Source of the DNA: Geodermatophilus sabuli
GTDB lineage: Bacteria > Actinomycetota > Actinomycetes > Mycobacteriales > Geodermatophilaceae
Direction: 5' to 3'
Length of the DNA: 64,000 nucleotides
Assembly: GCF_010686765.1 (NCBI RefSeq)
Contig: NZ_JAAGWF010000027.1
Location: 46,879-110,878, forward strand
The position numbers and the translations under genes are program-made. Position 1 is the stretch's first letter; the number at the start of each line of letters is the position of its first letter. This document shows, one piece after another, positions 62,760 to 64,000 of the stretch. The notes under the pieces were generated by a model. That model did not search any database, was not told where the DNA came from, and saw only the letters and a program-made list of their open reading frames with translations.

Positions 62760-63896
62760 ATGGCAACCGACTACTACGGCGTCCTGGGCCTGTCCCGCGG
62801 GGCCAGCGACACCGAGATCAAGAAGGCCTACCGGCGGTTGGCCCGGGACCTGCATCCCGACGTCAACCCCGACCCCGAGGCCAAGGAGCGCTTCCAGGAG
62901 ATCAGTCGCGCCTACCAGGCGCTGACCGACCCCGACAAGCGCCGCATCGTCGACCTCGGCGGGGACCCGTTCGACACCGGCGGGGGCGGTGGGGCGGGCA
63001 GCCCGTTCGCCGGTGCCGGCTTCGGCGGCCTCGGCGACATCATGGACGCCTTCTTCGGCGCCGGTGCCACCACCCGCGGCCCGCGCAGCCGGGTCCGGGC
63101 CGGCGGTGACGCCCTCATCCGGCTCGAGCTCGACCTGGACGAGACGGTCTTCGGCACCACGCGCGACATCACCGTCGACACCGCCGTCCTCTGCGACGGC
63201 TGCACCGGCGCGGGCACCGCGCCCGGCACCCACGCGACCACCTGCACCACCTGCGGCGGCCGCGGCGAGGTGCAGAGCGTGCAGCGGTCCTTCCTCGGAC
63301 AGGTCGTGGCCTCCCGGCCCTGCCCCACCTGCGGCGCCACCGGTCAGGTCATCCCCGAGCCGTGCCCGAAGTGCGCCGGCGACGGCCGGGTCCGCGCGCG
63401 GCGCACCATCCCGGTGAAGGTGCCGGCCGGCGTCGAGGACGGGATGCGGATCCGGCTCACCGGGCACGGTGAGGTCGGCCCGGGCGGCGGTCCGGCCGGC
63501 GACCTGTACGTGGAGATCGTCGAGCAGCCGCACCCGGTGTTCACCCGGGACGGCGAGGACCTGCACTGCCGGGTCACCCTCCCGATGACCGCCGCGGCGC
63601 TGGGGACGACGCTGACGCTCGAGACCCTCGACGGCGAGGAGGAGGTCGACATCCGCCCGGGCACCCAGTCGGGCAGCATGCTCACCCTCCGCGCCAAGGG
63701 CGCCCCCCGGCTGCGGGCCACGGGGCGGGGCAACCTGCACGTGCACGTCGAGGTCGAGACGCCGACCCGCCTGGACGCCGAGCAGGAGAAGCTGCTGCGC
63801 GAGCTGGCCACCCTGCGCGGCGAGGACCGTCCGGCCTCGTCGGCCACCGAGGGTCAGGGTGGGCTGTTCTCCAAGCTCCGGGACGCCTTGAAGTGA
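62760..63896 (+). CDS. dnaJ: Chaperone DnaJ
   Basis: A 378-residue Hsp40. J domain with HPD at residues 32-34, a Gly/Phe region ([18 protein letters not shown]), four CxxCxG zinc repeats ([32 protein letters not shown]) and the substrate-binding C-terminus. This is the second actinobacterial DnaJ (DnaJ2), which is paired with hrcA. It feeds unfolded proteins to DnaK. Confidence 0.95.
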   Translation: MATDYYGVLGLSRGASDTEIKKAYRRLARDLHPDVNPDPEAKERFQEISRAYQALTDPDKRRIVDLGGDPFDTGGGGGAGSPFAGAGFGGLGDIMDAFFGAGATTRGPRSRVRAGGDALIRLELDLDETVFGTTRDITVDTAVLCDGCTGAGTAPGTHATTCTTCGGRGEVQSVQRSFLGQVVASRPCPTCGATGQVIPEPCPKCAGDGRVRARRTIPVKVPAGVEDGMRIRLTGHGEVGPGGGPAGDLYVEIVEQPHPVFTRDGEDLHCRVTLPMTAAALGTTLTLETLDGEEEVDIRPGTQSGSMLTLRAKGAPRLRATGRGNLHVHVEVETPTRLDAEQEKLLRELATLRGEDRPASSATEGQGGLFSKLRDALK

Positions 63897-64000
63897 GCGA
63901 GCTCGCGAGCTCACCAGTGGGCACGGCACCTCCGGGCACGAGGGCGCCGAGCGCCAGCGAGGAGGGCCGGGTGAGCGAGCTCGCGAGCTCACCAGTGGGC
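63893..64000 (+). repeat. 30-bp direct repeat, 78-bp period, at dnaJ end
   Basis: Bases 63893-63922 are repeated exactly at 63971-64000. Each copy contains the palindrome GAGCTCGCGAGCTC and can fold GTGAGC/GCTCAC around GAGCTCGCGA, the reverse complement of the loop decamer in the rpmA and znuB hairpins. Confidence 0.85.
63893..64000 (+). CDS. Possible start of the next gene (partial)
   Basis: GTG 63893 overlaps the dnaJ stop in the usual GTGA way and the frame stays open to the window end (36 codons). The 78-base repeat equals 26 codons, so the peptide [10 protein letters not shown] is repeated in frame. GGAGG (63961-63965) also precedes a second GTG at 63971. In actinobacteria rsmE normally follows here, but nothing conserved is reached. 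Confidence 0.3.
   Translation, partial: MSELASSPVGTAPPGTRAPSASEEGRVSELASSPVG

Noticed and set aside
1..64000. CRISPR arrays, insertion sequences, prophage or integrase genes.
   Set aside because: No regularly spaced repeats, transposase or integrase frames were seen; the only repeats are short tandem or hairpin elements.
1..64000. A selenoprotein gene with an internal TAG plus SECIS inside this window.
   Set aside because: All recognised enzymes have Cys, not TAG, at redox positions (for example selD Cys19), and no formate dehydrogenase or glycine reductase is present.

Overview
This window is high-GC actinobacterial DNA, most likely from the family Geodermatophilaceae (Blastococcus/Geodermatophilus type). 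The reasons are the very high GC, many GTG starts with GTGA/ATGA overlaps, gene order like mycobacteria and streptomycetes (rne-rplU-rpmA-obg-proB; nadD-rsfS-gpgP-degV-comEA-comEC-holA-rpsT; lepA; hemW-hrcA-dnaJ), and above all a selenocysteine tRNA whose anticodon loop reads CTCTAAA, so the anticodon is CUA (decodes UAG) instead of the usual UCA. As I recall, UAG-programmed selenocysteine has been reported in Geodermatophilus and Blastococcus.

Layout. 0-9.7 kb: end of a radical SAM protein and its partner, RNase E/G, ribosomal proteins L21 and L27, GTPase Obg, glutamate 5-kinase, peptide deformylase, a GNAT acetyltransferase. 9.7-14.5 kb: a small MarR-linked operon, then a zinc uptake operon (znuA-znuC-znuB-zur, minus strand) with a Zur-box palindrome over the znuA start. 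14.5-26.3 kb: proA, a MoxR/CoxE-like pair, nadD-rsfS-gpgP-degV, the competence genes comEA-comEC, holA and, convergent, rpsT. 26.3-33 kb: a cobalamin riboswitch ahead of class I ribonucleotide reductase nrdA-nrdB, then lepA and a MOSC protein. 33-42 kb: an LprG/P55-like lipoprotein-exporter pair, a large SARP-STAND-LuxR regulator with two paralogous FAD oxidoreductases. 42-45.2 kb: a Clp-N-domain-only protein with a small HTH regulator, a monooxygenase-like protein, a quinone oxidoreductase and a methyltransferase. 45.2-51 kb: the selenocysteine locus (selD on minus; selC tRNA, selA, selB on plus) with a lipoprotein and a WYL protein between. 51-64 kb: a secreted FN3/Ig-like protein, enoyl-CoA hydratase, hemW, a truncated GAF-ANTAR protein, an ABC exporter with a two-component system, a core-MetE-type protein behind a SAM-IV-type riboswitch, and the heat-shock pair hrcA-dnaJ with a CIRCE operator.

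How it works together. All four components of bacterial Sec decoding are here, but I found no selenoprotein gene or SECIS element in the window. UGA ends almost every gene and UAG only four, including selB itself, so UAG must remain context-dependent. Metabolite and metal control is visible directly: B12 on nrdAB, S-adenosylmethionine on the methionine gene, zinc on znu, heat shock on hrcA. Many genes not translationally coupled to an upstream gene carry a TANNNT box 6-8 bases before the start codon, which suggests leaderless mRNAs.
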